Shown one piece after another: positions 25,019 through 35,013 of a DNA stretch of 64,000 bases. The DNA comes from Bacteroidales bacterium (lineage in GTDB: Bacteria; Bacteroidota; Bacteroidia; Bacteroidales; UBA12077): contig DMBU01000068.1 of assembly GCA_003446015.1 (NCBI GenBank), forward strand, positions 38,509-102,508, given 5' to 3'. A program made the position numbers and the translations under genes. A model generated the notes under the pieces. That model saw only the letters and a program-made list of their open reading frames with translations, ran no database searches and was not told the origin of the DNA. Position 1 is the stretch's first letter; each line of letters opens with the position of its first letter.

Positions 25019-26066
25019 TATCTAATATTTTATGATGCAGTGAAACTTCAAAAGAATCTTTAAGATCATTAATGGCCAACTTATAATTTTCTTTTCCAAG
25101 TAAAAGATCAAGTCTTTTAACAGCATTTTTTAAACCAATACCATTAGAATATTTTAGAGGATCAGGTTGTAAAGTTTTGTTTTTCCCATTTTTAATATTG
25201 AAAATAACTTCGTCTTTTGTAATTTCTAATTTTAATTTAAGCCACTTGTTTTTTGTTAATTTACTTGTCCCATGTTTAAAAGCATTTTCAACAAAAGTAA
25301 AATACAAAAGTGGAATAACATAAATAATTTCATGGTGTTCAGGGAACGAAATTTCTATATCCAAATTCGAATAACGAAGTTTCTCTAATTCAATATAGTT
25401 ATTAATTATCCTGATTTCTTTATTTAAGGATGTGAACTTATCTTTACATTCATAAATTGAGTATCTAAGTAATTCAGATAACTTTTCTATTGAGTCAGAA
25501 ACTTGTTTGTTATTTGCTTCGATAGATAAAGTATAAATATTATTTAAGGTATTAAATAAAAAATGAGGATGAATTTGGCTTTTTAACATGTTTAATTCAG
25601 CTTCGGCTACTTTTGTTTTTAACTTTTCTTTTTCAAAATAACCTTCAATATAGTTTTTTAAATACTTTAATGATATAAAAATAAATACCTGAGATTGAGT
25701 CATTACAATTACTCTATACATATGATTTAGTCTTAGATAATATGTTTCATATGTTGGAATGTAATTAGGTGAAAATAATGGAAGGAAAACAAATCTGTTA
25801 ATTAGAACATCACTATATGCTAAACTAATAATTACAATAATATATGAAACAAAAAAGAAAAAATATTTTTTCTTTTTTATTAAAAGTACAGGAATTAAAT
25901 AATAAACAATAAAATACAGCCCTACAATAAAAACTGGTAATACACAAAGAGTTGAAAGTAAGTTATCAATGTAATGTTTAGAAAAAGCATTAAGAAACCA
26001 AACTGGATAAAGAAAAAGAAGTGCCAGCCAGAAAGACACATGATTAATTATTCGCTTATAATTCAT
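24993..26066 (-). CDS. LytS-like sensor histidine kinase
   Basis: 357 residues. The N-terminal half has about four membrane spans (FWLALLFLYPVWFL, VLPVFIVGLYFIVYYLIPV, YFFFFVSYIIVIISL, VIVMTQSQVFIFISL). The His_kinase domain follows with the phospho-acceptor His in SQIHPHFLFNTLNNIY, and a degenerate HATPase has ENAFKHG and NGIGLKNAVKRL. No separate sensor domain is visible, so the signal is probably sensed in the membrane. It pairs with the LytTR regulator at 24311. Confidence 0.9.
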   Translation of the reverse strand: MNYKRIINHVSFWLALLFLYPVWFLNAFSKHYIDNLLSTLCVLPVFIVGLYFIVYYLIPVLLIKKKKYFFFFVSYIIVIISLAYSDVLINRFVFLPLFSPNYIPTYETYYLRLNHMYRVIVMTQSQVFIFISLKYLKNYIEGYFEKEKLKTKVAEAELNMLKSQIHPHFLFNTLNNIYTLSIEANNKQVSDSIEKLSELLRYSIYECKDKFTSLNKEIRIINNYIELEKLRYSNLDIEISFPEHHEIIYVIPLLYFTFVENAFKHGTSKLTKNKWLKLKLEITKDEVIFNIKNGKNKTLQPDPLKYSNGIGLKNAVKRLDLLLGKENYKLAINDLKDSFEVSLHHKILDNEGKVRNY

Positions 26067-26500
26067 ATATAAGATTTGTAACTACAAAGATATGTAATAT
26101 ACGGCTTTTTTCAAGTATGAGTTAATGTAATGCGGCTAGAATCCTACAAGACACATTATAAAGTCAACAAATAACCTTTTAAAAATAACAAACAGCAAAA
26201 AATGAATGTTTTTATTAAAATCATTCGCTTAAAAGCTTCCAAACTAAGTGAATAAATGCAATTTAATGTAAAAATAATGTAGTTGTTATTACAAATTCCT
26301 TCGATAATTGAATTTCTTTTTTTCTGTTATTTACTAGCGATACTTTAGCTAAAACTTCTTTAAAGGTTTGTATGTCGAGCAATAGGGTAAGATTTTAGGT
26401 TCATAAATAGTTTAAATATTCATCAAAGACTCATTACTCATAGACATACTGCCTTTATTTTAGTTTTAACCTTAAAATTAATAACTTAAAAATTTAATCT
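26067..26500. other. Divergent intergenic region, kinase / SusC
   Basis: No coding frame or known RNA is visible in these 434 bases. It must hold promoters for the kinase gene (-) and susC (+). AT-rich with no strong palindrome and no clear TTTG-N20-TAnnTTTG match that I can place with confidence. Confidence 0.4.
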
Positions 26501-29500
26501 ATGAAAAAATTAACAATTCTTCTTGCATTCTTGTCGTTACTGGCCTTTCAGGCTGCGGCACAAATGCAAATTACAGGTACAGTTAAAGGTGCAGAAGATG
26601 GAATGCCAATTCCTGGAGTATCAATTGTTGCCAAGGATAATATGACAATTGGAACTGTGACAGATAATGAAGGAAAGTATTCCTTAACAGTAACAAGTAG
26701 CACTGAAGTAATTATTTTTAGTTTCGTTGGTATGAAAACCCAGGAAGTACCAATACAAGGAAGATCAGTTATTGACATAACTATGGAAGAAGAAAGCTTG
26801 CAGTTGGCAGAGATTGTAGTAACTGGAGTTGGAGCAGCAACTGATAAAAGACGCATTGGTATTGCCGTAGAGTCAGTGAATTCTGATGAACTAGCCGAAA
26901 CATCTATTGCTTCAATTGATAACGCAATTGCTGGTAAAATTCCAGGAGCATTGGTTCAATCTGTAACCGGACAACCTGGTCAACAGCAAAGTATAACCTT
27001 GCGAGGTATAAATTCTTTGACATCAAAAAACCCAATGATTTTGATTGATGGTGTTGAAATTAATACAGATAACAACCAAAATGGGTCAACAAGTAACTTT
27101 TCTAGTCGTTTTGCTGATATTGATTTATCAAACGTTGATAAAATAGAGGTTGTACAGGGTGCTGCTGCAGCTACTATTTATGGTGCTCAGGGAGCAAATG
27201 GTGTAATCCAGATCTTTACCAAAAAAGGTGCTGCTGGAAAAACCAAGATTTCTTTGAGTTCTAATATGAGTGTTGATCAAATGCTTCTTAACGATTTTAA
27301 ACTTGCAGATCATCATTATTTTGAGACCAATGCACAAGGATATATTATGTCAAGTGCTACTGATCAACTAAGCCGAGATCCAACTACCGGAATTTGGACA
27401 ACTCCATTAGGAAGTATTGATGGTACAACAAAAGTTGATAAACCTTATATGGAAGAAACTTTTGATAACCTAGATGCAGCATTTAAAGATCATGCAGTGA
27501 CACAACATTATAATGTAACTGCATCAGGAGGAAAGGATAAATTTACTTTTCTAGCATCAGCGTCAAACTTAAATCAACAAAGTATCATAAATGGTGAATT
27601 GAAAAAGACAAACTTAAATTTAAATTTAGGATTTGATTTAACTGAAAAAATCACTTTGAACTTAAGATCAGGTTTAATTTTAGGTAATAATACCACTGGA
27701 GGTATAACTGGTATTGATAATAGATACAGTCCATTGTCTAATGCTATTAATACTCCTCAATACATTGATATTACATCAAGAGATTCATATGGTAATTATG
27801 TTGCAAATCCAAACGGTGCAGGAAACGAAATTCAGCCATTATTTGCTTTTGAATATCAAGACTATTATTCTGACTTGGTAAGGGTAATGGAAAATTTTAG
27901 TCTTGATTACGACATTAATAAATATTTGAAAGCTGATATTAAATATGGTTACGATTCATATACAAACAAATTTCAAAATATAATCAGAAACCAGGAAGAT
28001 TTATTATCAAATGGTTTGGTTGAAGCATCAGGACAATATACAGAAACATTTTATGAAGGTAAAACCCAGAATTTAATTGCATCAGGATATTTAAATGTCG
28101 ATTTTGCTAAAGATCTTGGAATGACAATACCTTTAAAATCTGCTACAATGGTAAAATGGGACTGGCGTCAACAAGATTATTCTAGAACCATAATTACTGG
28201 AACTGGATTACCCGCTTATGAATATTATACTATTGAAAGTGCATCTTCTGTAAGTTTAGATACTTATGAAGATATCTTTAGAACATACGGTTTCTTGCTT
28301 AACGAGAAATTAGATTATGGCGAATTGTTAGGAGTTTCATTTGGTGCCCGAATTGACTGGTCATCTGCATTTGGTGAAGGATCAGATCCATTTATATTCC
28401 CAAGGGGTGACTTCTATATGAGATTATCGGAGCTAGGTATAATGAAACAAGTGAAGAAGCTTATACCTGAATGGAAAATAAGAGCAGCTTATGGTCAGGC
28501 AGGTATTCAGCCAGGTCCTTTCGATCGTATAGTTACTTTAGAAACCACTCAAATTGGAACTGGACTTGTTGCATTAAGTTCGCAAAGTGCCTTAACAAAC
28601 CCAAAATTAGCTGTTCAGGTTTCTAAAGAAATGGAATTTGGAACCGATATCGTATTTACTCCAAGTACTAACTTCTTTAATTACTTTAAATTAAGTGCAA
28701 CTTATTGGGATAGAACAAGTGAAGATGTAATTTGGGATATTGATGTTGCTGCATCATCAGGTGCTTTAACATTAAAAGATAATGCATTTACATTAGCTTC
28801 TAATGGTTTCCAGTTTGGTCTTGATGTAAATGTTTATCAGGGTAAAGATTTCTCCTATTCAACTACTGTAAATTTTAATAATGCAAGAACAGTTATTGAT
28901 AAAATTTCAAATGGTTTAGATATTGCTGTAGGTAATAATTTTGTTTTGAAAGAAGGATATGCATTAGGAACTTTCTTTGGAACCAAACCGCTTACAAGTA
29001 TAGATCAGCTTGATTCTGAAGGTAACCGTATTATTGATCCTGCTGATGAAGCTAATTACTCTATTTCCAGCACAGGATATGTTGTTGATAACGCTTCAAA
29101 GGCGGTAGTTTTTGATGGTGAACAACAAGTAATTGGAGATCCAACTCCTGATTTTAACTTGTCATGGATAAATAATTTCAAAGTAGGGAAATTTTTAAAT
29201 TTTGGATTTCAGATTGACTGGATAAAGGGAGGAGATATCTATAATCAAACAAAACAGTGGCAATATAGAGATATGATTCACGATGATGTTGACAATCCTG
29301 TAACCATTAACGGAGAAACTGGAGCTTGGGCGAACTATTATCAAAGTTTATATTCTACAAACGATCCTAATGGAGCTTTTGTTGAAGATGGATCATATAT
29401 TAGGTTAAGAGATGTAAGTGTTACTATTAAACTTCAAGAAGTTCTTAAACTAAAATTCTTAGACGCGATTGATCTTACCCTTTCTGGAAGGAATTTATTA

Positions 29501-29635
29501 ACAATTACTAATTATTCTGGGATGGATCCTGAAGCAGCTTCAGTAAGTAATGCGGATACATATACAAGAGGTCTTGATCAATATGCATTTCCAAACTTCA
29601 AATCGTTTAATGCTGCATTAAAAATTAATTTTTAA
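26501..29635 (+). CDS. SusC/RagA-family TonB-linked outer-membrane transporter
   Basis: 1044 residues. A signal peptide (LTILLAFLSLLAFQAAAQ) precedes a carboxypeptidase-regulatory-like domain (ITGTVKGAEDGMPIPGVSI, ~25-100). The plug domain has the family motif IRGINSL-type (ITLRGINSLTSKNPMILIDG) and AAAATIYGAQGANGVI, and a ~22-strand barrel ends LKINF. With SusD it forms a pedal-bin importer for oligosaccharides or peptides. There are no glycoside hydrolase genes nearby, so the substrate cannot be assigned. It is followed after 19 bases by susD. Confidence 0.93.
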   Translation: MKKLTILLAFLSLLAFQAAAQMQITGTVKGAEDGMPIPGVSIVAKDNMTIGTVTDNEGKYSLTVTSSTEVIIFSFVGMKTQEVPIQGRSVIDITMEEESLQLAEIVVTGVGAATDKRRIGIAVESVNSDELAETSIASIDNAIAGKIPGALVQSVTGQPGQQQSITLRGINSLTSKNPMILIDGVEINTDNNQNGSTSNFSSRFADIDLSNVDKIEVVQGAAAATIYGAQGANGVIQIFTKKGAAGKTKISLSSNMSVDQMLLNDFKLADHHYFETNAQGYIMSSATDQLSRDPTTGIWTTPLGSIDGTTKVDKPYMEETFDNLDAAFKDHAVTQHYNVTASGGKDKFTFLASASNLNQQSIINGELKKTNLNLNLGFDLTEKITLNLRSGLILGNNTTGGITGIDNRYSPLSNAINTPQYIDITSRDSYGNYVANPNGAGNEIQPLFAFEYQDYYSDLVRVMENFSLDYDINKYLKADIKYGYDSYTNKFQNIIRNQEDLLSNGLVEASGQYTETFYEGKTQNLIASGYLNVDFAKDLGMTIPLKSATMVKWDWRQQDYSRTIITGTGLPAYEYYTIESASSVSLDTYEDIFRTYGFLLNEKLDYGELLGVSFGARIDWSSAFGEGSDPFIFPRGDFYMRLSELGIMKQVKKLIPEWKIRAAYGQAGIQPGPFDRIVTLETTQIGTGLVALSSQSALTNPKLAVQVSKEMEFGTDIVFTPSTNFFNYFKLSATYWDRTSEDVIWDIDVAASSGALTLKDNAFTLASNGFQFGLDVNVYQGKDFSYSTTVNFNNARTVIDKISNGLDIAVGNNFVLKEGYALGTFFGTKPLTSIDQLDSEGNRIIDPADEANYSISSTGYVVDNASKAVVFDGEQQVIGDPTPDFNLSWINNFKVGKFLNFGFQIDWIKGGDIYNQTKQWQYRDMIHDDVDNPVTINGETGAWANYYQSLYSTNDPNGAFVEDGSYIRLRDVSVTIKLQEVLKLKFLDAIDLTLSGRNLLTITNYSGMDPEAASVSNADTYTRGLDQYAFPNFKSFNAALKINF

Positions 29636-29654
29636 TATCTTAAAATAACATACT

Positions 29655-31223
29655 ATGAAAAAGATAATATATTTAATACTATTTGTTATTTCTCAGGTAT
29701 TCTTCTTTGCATGTAAAGATGGAATGGACTTAGAAGTAATTAACAAGAATGAACCTACTTTAATTACTCTTGAAACTGAAAATGGAGTAATGGGTGCTGC
29801 TTTAGGAATTCATTGGCCATCTGACTATTGGAGATTTTGGTGGACAGTGCAAGGCTTTCATGAAATTATGGGCGATAATACTTATGTAGCGTGGGGTAAT
29901 TATTCATGGCGTTGGGCTCAACAAAATACTTGGATTGACCTTGATGATGGAACAAGAGTTGCAGGAGGATCACAAGAAGAAGAGCTAACTAGTAGAAATA
30001 CTAGGGGACAACAGTGGGATAATCCATTTCGTCCAGAATGGCAAGTTATGTATTATATGAATAATCAGGCAAATATGATACTTGATAAGCTTGAAACTAC
30101 TGAATTTTCAGGCGATGCTGAAACTAAAAGAAGCACACTTAAAGCTTGGTGTTTATGGAATAAAGCTTTTGCTTATTCTAGGATTGGATCAATTTATAAA
30201 TATGGTTTAATTGCTAATGAATATGGAGTTCTTAGCGATAATTATGTTGATCACGATGGTATGATTGTAGAAGCAAATAGATTATTTGATGAAGCAATTG
30301 TAATTCTTCAAGGATTGACCGATGGAGGTGCATATACATCAACACTTGGTAATTGCGTGCCATCTTATTGGCATGATGGAGGACTTCCTTCACCTCAAGA
30401 GTGGATAAGGTCCATTAATTCCTATAAGGCAAGAAATTTACTCGTGAATACTAGGGTAGCTGATATGACTCCTGCAGATTGGAATACAGTTCAAACTTTA
30501 GCAGATGCTGGAATTCAAGAAGGTGACGCATATTTTTATGTTTCAGATGATCCTGATTTATTAGCGGGATCTACAATGGCTGCTGAATTTGAATATGGAT
30601 GGATGTTTGTAAGTGAAAGAATGGTACAGGATTTTAAACCTGGTGATGATCGATTTACAAGGAACTTTGTACAAACTGTAGCTGAGATTAATGTACGAAG
30701 CAGGGGAATTCAATTTGGTAGTGAGTGGGCCTTAGTTTCTGATGGTGATTATTCTACCTTAGAATTTGGATTAATCAAATATGCAGTTGGAGTTAGTTAT
30801 GAAGAAAATGAATTGATGCTTGCCGAAGCTAAAATTAATAGTGGTGATATTGATGGTGGACTTGCTCATATTGACGCTGTAAGACAATATCAAAATGCTC
30901 AGTTAGCTGATGTCGCAAATACAGGTTTAACACTTGCTCAAGCAAAAGAAGAGCTAAGAAGAGAAAGAAGAATAGGCTTATATACAAGAGGTTTGGCATT
31001 TTATGATGCCAGACGTTGGGGAGTAATTGACGATGTATCTGCTGGCGGTGGAAGAACTGGATGTTGGGTATGGGCTGATGATGGTACAAAAAATACAAAT
31101 GCTACATTTAATTATAATTATATGTCGTACTGGGATGTGCCAGCTAATGAAACTGATTTTAATCCTATAACTGGGGTTGTAGCTTCGGATATTACAAGTT
31201 CAAAGGATTCAAATATTAAGTAA
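29655..31223 (+). CDS. SusD/RagB-family nutrient-binding lipoprotein
   Basis: 522 residues. Lipoprotein signal with Cys at ~20 (VISQVFFFACKDG). The SusD fold is supported by the TPR-like helices (ANMILDKLETTEF, WCLWNKAFAYSRIGSIYKYGLI) and the C-terminal AKEELRRERRIGLYTRGLAFYDARRWG block typical of the family. It caps the SusC transporter at the cell surface. The N-terminal part is unusually Trp-rich (WWTVQGFHEIMGD, NYSWRWAQQNTW), possibly a ligand platform. A strong terminator follows. Confidence 0.92.
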   Translation: MKKIIYLILFVISQVFFFACKDGMDLEVINKNEPTLITLETENGVMGAALGIHWPSDYWRFWWTVQGFHEIMGDNTYVAWGNYSWRWAQQNTWIDLDDGTRVAGGSQEEELTSRNTRGQQWDNPFRPEWQVMYYMNNQANMILDKLETTEFSGDAETKRSTLKAWCLWNKAFAYSRIGSIYKYGLIANEYGVLSDNYVDHDGMIVEANRLFDEAIVILQGLTDGGAYTSTLGNCVPSYWHDGGLPSPQEWIRSINSYKARNLLVNTRVADMTPADWNTVQTLADAGIQEGDAYFYVSDDPDLLAGSTMAAEFEYGWMFVSERMVQDFKPGDDRFTRNFVQTVAEINVRSRGIQFGSEWALVSDGDYSTLEFGLIKYAVGVSYEENELMLAEAKINSGDIDGGLAHIDAVRQYQNAQLADVANTGLTLAQAKEELRRERRIGLYTRGLAFYDARRWGVIDDVSAGGGRTGCWVWADDGTKNTNATFNYNYMSYWDVPANETDFNPITGVVASDITSSKDSNIK

Positions 31224-31245
31224 ATAAAACTAAAAAATAAAAATG

Positions 31246-31280
31246 AAATAAGCTGTCTGATTTTAGGCAGCTTATTTTTT
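31246..31280. terminator. Bidirectional terminator between susD and rpe
   Basis: AATAAGCTG (31247-31255) pairs with CAGCTTATT (31268-31276), followed by TTTT; it serves both convergent genes. Confidence 0.8.
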
Positions 31281-31289
31281 ATCAAGAAA

Positions 31290-31946
31290 TTATTTGGAAA
31301 TATTTTTTAATTTTTGAATTGTATTGATTTGATTATCAGAACTGAAAATATAATTGCCAACAACCAATACATCACATCCTGCATCAATCAGAATTTTAGC
31401 ATTTGAATTATCAACTCCGCCATCAATCTCAATTAATGAATTAGAATTTTTTTCAAGGATAAGTTTTTTTAATTCTTTGATTTTTTCAATTGAGTTTGGA
31501 ATAAACTTTTGACCTCCAAAGCCCGGATTAACAGACATAATCAATACCAGGTCAACATCGGCAATTATATCTTTTAAAAGGTGAACAGGTGTATGTGGAT
31601 TTAAACTTACTCCGGCTTTCATCCCTTTCGATTTAATATTCTGAACGGTACGATGCAAATGATTACATGCTTCAAAATGCACAGTTAAAATATCAGCACC
31701 GGCTTTATAAAAGTCTTCAATATATCTGTCTGGATCAACAATCATTAAATGAACATCTAATGGTTTTTTAGCATGTTTTTTAATGTATTTAATTACCGGA
31801 AATCCAAAGGAAATGTTTGGAACAAACACTCCATCCATAATATCCAGATGAAACCAATCAGCTTCACTTTTGTTAATCATCTCAATATCGCGCTGAAGAT
31901 TTCCAAAATCTGCTGATAATAAAGAAGGTGAAATTAAATGTGCCAT
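31290..31946 (-). CDS. rpe: Ribulose-phosphate 3-epimerase
   Basis: 218 residues, full length. TIM-barrel motifs: SPSLLSADFGNL, WFHLDIMDGVFVPNISFG (catalytic Asp and metal His), DVHLMIVDPDRYI, LIMSVNPGFGGQKFI and IEIDGGVDNSNAKIL. It interconverts ribulose-5-phosphate and xylulose-5-phosphate in the pentose phosphate pathway. It lies downstream of the primary sigma gene, same strand, with a 67-base gap. Confidence 0.96.
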   Translation of the reverse strand: MAHLISPSLLSADFGNLQRDIEMINKSEADWFHLDIMDGVFVPNISFGFPVIKYIKKHAKKPLDVHLMIVDPDRYIEDFYKAGADILTVHFEACNHLHRTVQNIKSKGMKAGVSLNPHTPVHLLKDIIADVDLVLIMSVNPGFGGQKFIPNSIEKIKELKKLILEKNSNSLIEIDGGVDNSNAKILIDAGCDVLVVGNYIFSSDNQINTIQKLKNISK

Positions 31947-32013
31947 TCTTATTGCTTGTTATTTAAACTGTAAAAATAAATAAAAAAAGGAAACCGAGAG
32001 GCTTCCTTTAAAA

Positions 32014-32877
32014 TTATCCTAGATAGGTTTTTAATATTTTGCTGCGTGTTGTATGTTTTAATCTTTTTATTGCCTTTTCCTTTATTTGCCTTACTCTTTC
32101 GCGAGTTAAATTAAATTCTTCCCCAATTTCTTCAAGGGTGTAGGGATGTTTTCCGTTTAATCCAAAATATAAGCGAATAATATTTGCTTCTCGTTCAGTT
32201 AAAGAAGATAGGGCTCTTTCAATTTCTTTTCTTAACGAATCGTTTAGTAAAGTTCCATCCGGACTGGGATTATCTTTGCTAAGAAGAACCTCGTACATAT
32301 CACCATCTTCACCATCAGTAAGTGGTGCATCCATTGACACGTGGCGACCGGCACTTCTCATGGCCTCTTTAATATCATTGGGGGCAAGTTCAATAGCATT
32401 GGAAATCTCTTCAACAGAGGGTTCTCGTTCAAACTTTTGCTCTAAATCCGATAAAGCTTTATTAATTTTATTTATCGATCCAATTTTGTTTAAGGGTAAA
32501 CGAACAATCCTGGCTTGTTCTGCAAGAGCCTGAAGAATAGATTGTCTGATCCACCATACCGCATACGAAATAAATTTAAAACCACGTGTTTCATCAAATC
32601 GTTTTGCTGCTTTTATTAATCCGAGATTTCCTTCATTAATAAGATCAGGTAAGCTTAATCCTTGATTTTGATATTGTTTTGAAACAGATACTACAAATCT
32701 TAAGTTCGCTTTTATTAGTCTTTCAAGTGCTTGATTGTCACCATTGCGAACCTTTCGGGCCAATTCAACTTCCTCTTCAGCCGATAAAAGATCAACTTTC
32801 CCTATTTCGTGAAGATACTTATCTAACGAGGCAGTTTCTCGATTAGTAACCTGCTTAATGATTTTTAACTGTCTCAT
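32014..32877 (-). CDS. rpoD: Primary RNA polymerase sigma factor (RpoD/SigA)
   Basis: 287 residues, the short form usual in Bacteroidota: region 1.1 and the non-conserved insert are missing. Region 1.2 is [20 protein letters not shown]; region 2 is [37 protein letters not shown] with [17 protein letters not shown]; region 3 is [12 protein letters not shown]; region 4 is [15 protein letters not shown] and [23 protein letters not shown]. It recognises the TTTG/TAnnTTTG promoters, several of which are seen in this window. Confidence 0.95.
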   Translation of the reverse strand: MRQLKIIKQVTNRETASLDKYLHEIGKVDLLSAEEEVELARKVRNGDNQALERLIKANLRFVVSVSKQYQNQGLSLPDLINEGNLGLIKAAKRFDETRGFKFISYAVWWIRQSILQALAEQARIVRLPLNKIGSINKINKALSDLEQKFEREPSVEEISNAIELAPNDIKEAMRSAGRHVSMDAPLTDGEDGDMYEVLLSKDNPSPDGTLLNDSLRKEIERALSSLTEREANIIRLYFGLNGKHPYTLEEIGEEFNLTRERVRQIKEKAIKRLKHTTRSKILKTYLG

Positions 32878-33198
32878 TTTGGGGCCCCTGGACTGTTAGC
32901 TTAATTAATACGGTGTTTTCCTTATGATTGTTTCAATTGAGTTCAAATATGTAAATAAAAATCTTTACAATAAAATTTTTTATTACTAATTTTAAGTAAT
33001 TATTGTGATTTATCAGATTTTTTTAAAAAAAACACGAACTTTTTTTGGTAATTCTAAGTAAATCTGTAATATTGCATTGATTTTCCATAAAGGATAAATA
33101 ATTCTCCTGCAGTAAAAATCAATCAGTTTACTTACTTATCAATGAAATATATTCAATAAATATTATTATATCATTTAATTTCCTATATACATAAAACA
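32878..33198. other. Divergent intergenic region, rpoD / rho
   Basis: These 321 bases hold no visible gene. They should contain the promoters of both global transcription factors; no complete consensus could be placed with confidence. A long AT-rich tract spans ~32940-33060. Confidence 0.4.
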
Positions 33199-34797
33199 AT
33201 GTACGACATTCTTGAATTGAATAAGAAGCTAGTTTCTGATTTAAGAGAAATAGCTAAAGAATTGCAAATTAAAAAAGTTGAGTCATTAAAAAAACAGGAT
33301 TTGATCTACAAAATCCTTGACCAACAAGCAATAAATGCTACAACTGAAGTAAAAACAGAAAAAAAACCTATCATTCGAAAACGTATTCTGGATAAAACAA
33401 AACATTCGTTGAATTCTTCGCCAAAGACAGAATCTAAATCTCCCCATGATAGATTTGAAAGAGAAGAAAAAAGGGTGATTCCTAAACCAATGAATGAAAT
33501 TAAAGAAGAAAAAGCTGAAACTCACATTGAAGCTAGCACTGATGAGTTTAATACTAACCATGAGCAGAAAAATTCTTCTGAAAGAAGCGATACGTTTAAA
33601 AAGAAAACTCTCCACCGACCCGACAAAGAAAATTTTCATAAAAGACCACATGAAAAGCGAAATGATAAATCGTATGAGTTTGATGGGATAATTACAAATT
33701 CGGGAGTTTTAGAAATAATGCCCGATGGTTATGGATTTTTAAGATCTTCGGAATACAATTATTTAAATTCACCTGATGATATTTATGTATCTCAATCGCA
33801 AATTAAATTGTTTGGTTTAAAAACCGGAGATACTGTTGAAGGCACAATTCGTCCTCCAAAAGAAGGAGAAAAATATTTCCCTTTAATTAAAGTTGAAAAA
33901 ATAAATGGACGAAGTCCTGATTATATCCGCGATAGAGTTCCTTTCGACTATCTAACGCCATTGTTTCCGGAAGAAAAGTTTACTTTAAACAATAATCAGA
34001 ATGATAAACTATCAACGCGTATTATTGATATGTTTACTCCCATCGGTAAAGGACAACGTGGATTAATTGTTGCTCAGCCAAAAACAGGTAAAACTGTATT
34101 ACTAAAAGATATAGCTAATGCTATTGCTGCAAATCATCCGGAAGTATTCATGATCGTTCTTTTAATTGACGAAAGGCCTGAAGAAGTTACCGATATGGCA
34201 CGAAGTGTAAATGCAGAAGTGATTTCATCAACATTTGATGAACCAGCTGAAAGACACGTTCGTGTTGCAAATATAGTTCTTGAAAAAGCAAAGAGATTGG
34301 TTGAGTGTGGCCATGATGTAGTTATTTTATTAGATTCAATAACCCGTTTAGCAAGAGCTTATAATACAGTTTCTCCAGCCTCTGGTAAAGTATTGTCAGG
34401 TGGTGTTGATGCAAATGCATTGCACAAGCCAAAACGTTTCTTTGGTGCTGCTCGAAATATTGAAGAAGGTGGTTCTTTAACTATAATTTCTACTGCATTA
34501 ACCGAAACCGGTTCAAAAATGGACGAAGTTATTTTCGAAGAATTTAAAGGTACAGGAAATATGGAGCTTCAGCTTGATCGTAAACTTTCCAATAAGCGAA
34601 TTTACCCTGCTGTTGATATTACTGCTTCGAGTACACGTCGTGAAGATTTATTAATTGAACAAGGGATGTTACATAAGATATGGATTTTACGTAACTATTT
34701 AACAGATATGAATTCAGTTGAAGCTATGGAATTTTTACGTGATCGATTAGTAAAAACAAAAACAAACGAAGAGTTCATTATTTCGATGAATGACTAA
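33199..34797 (+). CDS. rho: Transcription termination factor Rho
   Basis: 532 residues. An N-terminal Rho_N helical domain ([26 protein letters not shown]) is followed by a ~115-residue highly charged, low-complexity insertion (~48-155) typical of Bacteroidota. Next come the RNA-binding OB domain ([15 protein letters not shown]) and the RecA-type ATPase with Walker A QPKTGKT (~294), [14 protein letters not shown] and [21 protein letters not shown]. It terminates untranslated transcripts. Its own gene ends in an intrinsic hairpin terminator. Confidence 0.96.
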   Translation: MYDILELNKKLVSDLREIAKELQIKKVESLKKQDLIYKILDQQAINATTEVKTEKKPIIRKRILDKTKHSLNSSPKTESKSPHDRFEREEKRVIPKPMNEIKEEKAETHIEASTDEFNTNHEQKNSSERSDTFKKKTLHRPDKENFHKRPHEKRNDKSYEFDGIITNSGVLEIMPDGYGFLRSSEYNYLNSPDDIYVSQSQIKLFGLKTGDTVEGTIRPPKEGEKYFPLIKVEKINGRSPDYIRDRVPFDYLTPLFPEEKFTLNNNQNDKLSTRIIDMFTPIGKGQRGLIVAQPKTGKTVLLKDIANAIAANHPEVFMIVLLIDERPEEVTDMARSVNAEVISSTFDEPAERHVRVANIVLEKAKRLVECGHDVVILLDSITRLARAYNTVSPASGKVLSGGVDANALHKPKRFFGAARNIEEGGSLTIISTALTETGSKMDEVIFEEFKGTGNMELQLDRKLSNKRIYPAVDITASSTRREDLLIEQGMLHKIWILRNYLTDMNSVEAMEFLRDRLVKTKTNEEFIISMND

Positions 34798-34820
34798 ATG
34801 TTTCACAACACATATTATTC

Positions 34821-34848
34821 AAAATGCGGATTTGTATCCGCATTTTTT
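34821..34848 (+). terminator. Intrinsic terminator of rho
   Basis: AAATGCGGAT (34822-34831) pairs with ATCCGCATTT (34836-34845) with a 4-base loop and a T-run, so the rho gene itself is terminated independently of Rho. Confidence 0.85.
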
Positions 34849-34951
34849 ATTTGTGTATTAGAGAGATAAGAAGTTATTTGAAATTAAAATGAATAAGTCC
34901 TTCAGTAGTGGATTTTACATAATAAGAATATCATAAATAAGATTTTTGTTA

Positions 34952-34959
34952 TATTTTTG
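34952..34959 (+). promoter_or_regulatory. Possible -7 box of the PFOR gene
   Basis: TATTTTTG matches TAnnTTTG exactly, 55 bases before the ATG at 35014. No good -33 TTG lies at the right distance. Confidence 0.4.
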
Positions 34960-35013
34960 TAGTTCCAAAAAATAAGTTAATTATCTTTTAATAAATAAAT
35001 TAAGGAGTTAGAA

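Noticed and set aside
26501..31223. Polysaccharide utilisation locus
   Set aside because: SusC and SusD are present but there are no glycoside hydrolases, lyases, surface-binding proteins or hybrid regulators around them.
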